Part shown: piece after piece, positions 6,398 through 6,454 of the stretch | How the letters are laid out: every line of letters begins with the position of its first letter | Numbering within the stretch: position 1 is the first letter of the stretch | Source of the DNA: an uncultured Lachnospiraceae bacterium | Lineage (GTDB): Bacteria > Bacillota > Clostridia > Lachnospirales > Lachnospiraceae | Direction of reading: 5' to 3' | Length of the DNA: 6,454 nt | Assembly: GCA_947174725.1 (NCBI GenBank) | Contig: CAMWKA010000106.1 | Span: 1 to 6,454 of the forward strand | Translations under genes and position numbers: made by a program | Notes under the pieces: generated by a model | Told to the model about the DNA's origin: nothing | Databases searched by the model: none | Seen by the model: only the letters and a program-made list of their open reading frames with translations

Positions 6398-6454
6398 AAT
6401 AATAACCATGCCTTTCCGTAACCTGCGAATTCTTGACAACGAAAAGCGTAAGCT

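Overview
The window looks like chromosomal DNA of a Gram-positive anaerobe of the Clostridia, most likely Lachnospiraceae-like. The reasons are strong AGGAGG-type ribosome binding sites, two LSGC lipoprotein signal peptides, an EpsC-type serine acetyltransferase, a TtcA-like PP-loop protein and a DUF4160-DUF2442 fusion. Placement at family level is an inference from gene content and style; no marker gene is present.

Left part (1-3407, + strand). A small A+T-rich XRE/Cro-type repressor gene comes first. After a 157-base gap with a good sigma-A-type promoter (about 445-475) comes a tight three-gene run: a TtcA-like ATP-pyrophosphatase with the Cys residues of an iron-sulfur tRNA thiolase, an EpsC-type serine O-acetyltransferase (first step of cysteine synthesis), and a NYN-domain putative RNase followed by two OST-HTH/LOTUS-like domains. 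Gaps are 16 and 25 bases, so co-transcription is likely. Together they suggest a sulfur-supply and RNA-handling unit: cysteine precursor synthesis, RNA thiolation and an RNA-binding nuclease. The link is inferred.

Middle (3459-4122, - strand). A 176-residue DUF4160-DUF2442 fusion converges on the NYN gene. It is A+T-rich like the XRE gene and has its own possible promoter.

Right part (4123-6397, - strand). Two exported lipoproteins: first an OB-fold-like two-domain lipoprotein closed by a clear intrinsic terminator (about 5501-5530), then a SGNH/GDSL hydrolase with a C-terminal beta-rich domain. Both probably act at the outer face of the membrane.

No rRNA, tRNA, CRISPR array, insertion sequence or recognisable riboswitch was seen. 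No gene-free stretch exceeds 300 bases.
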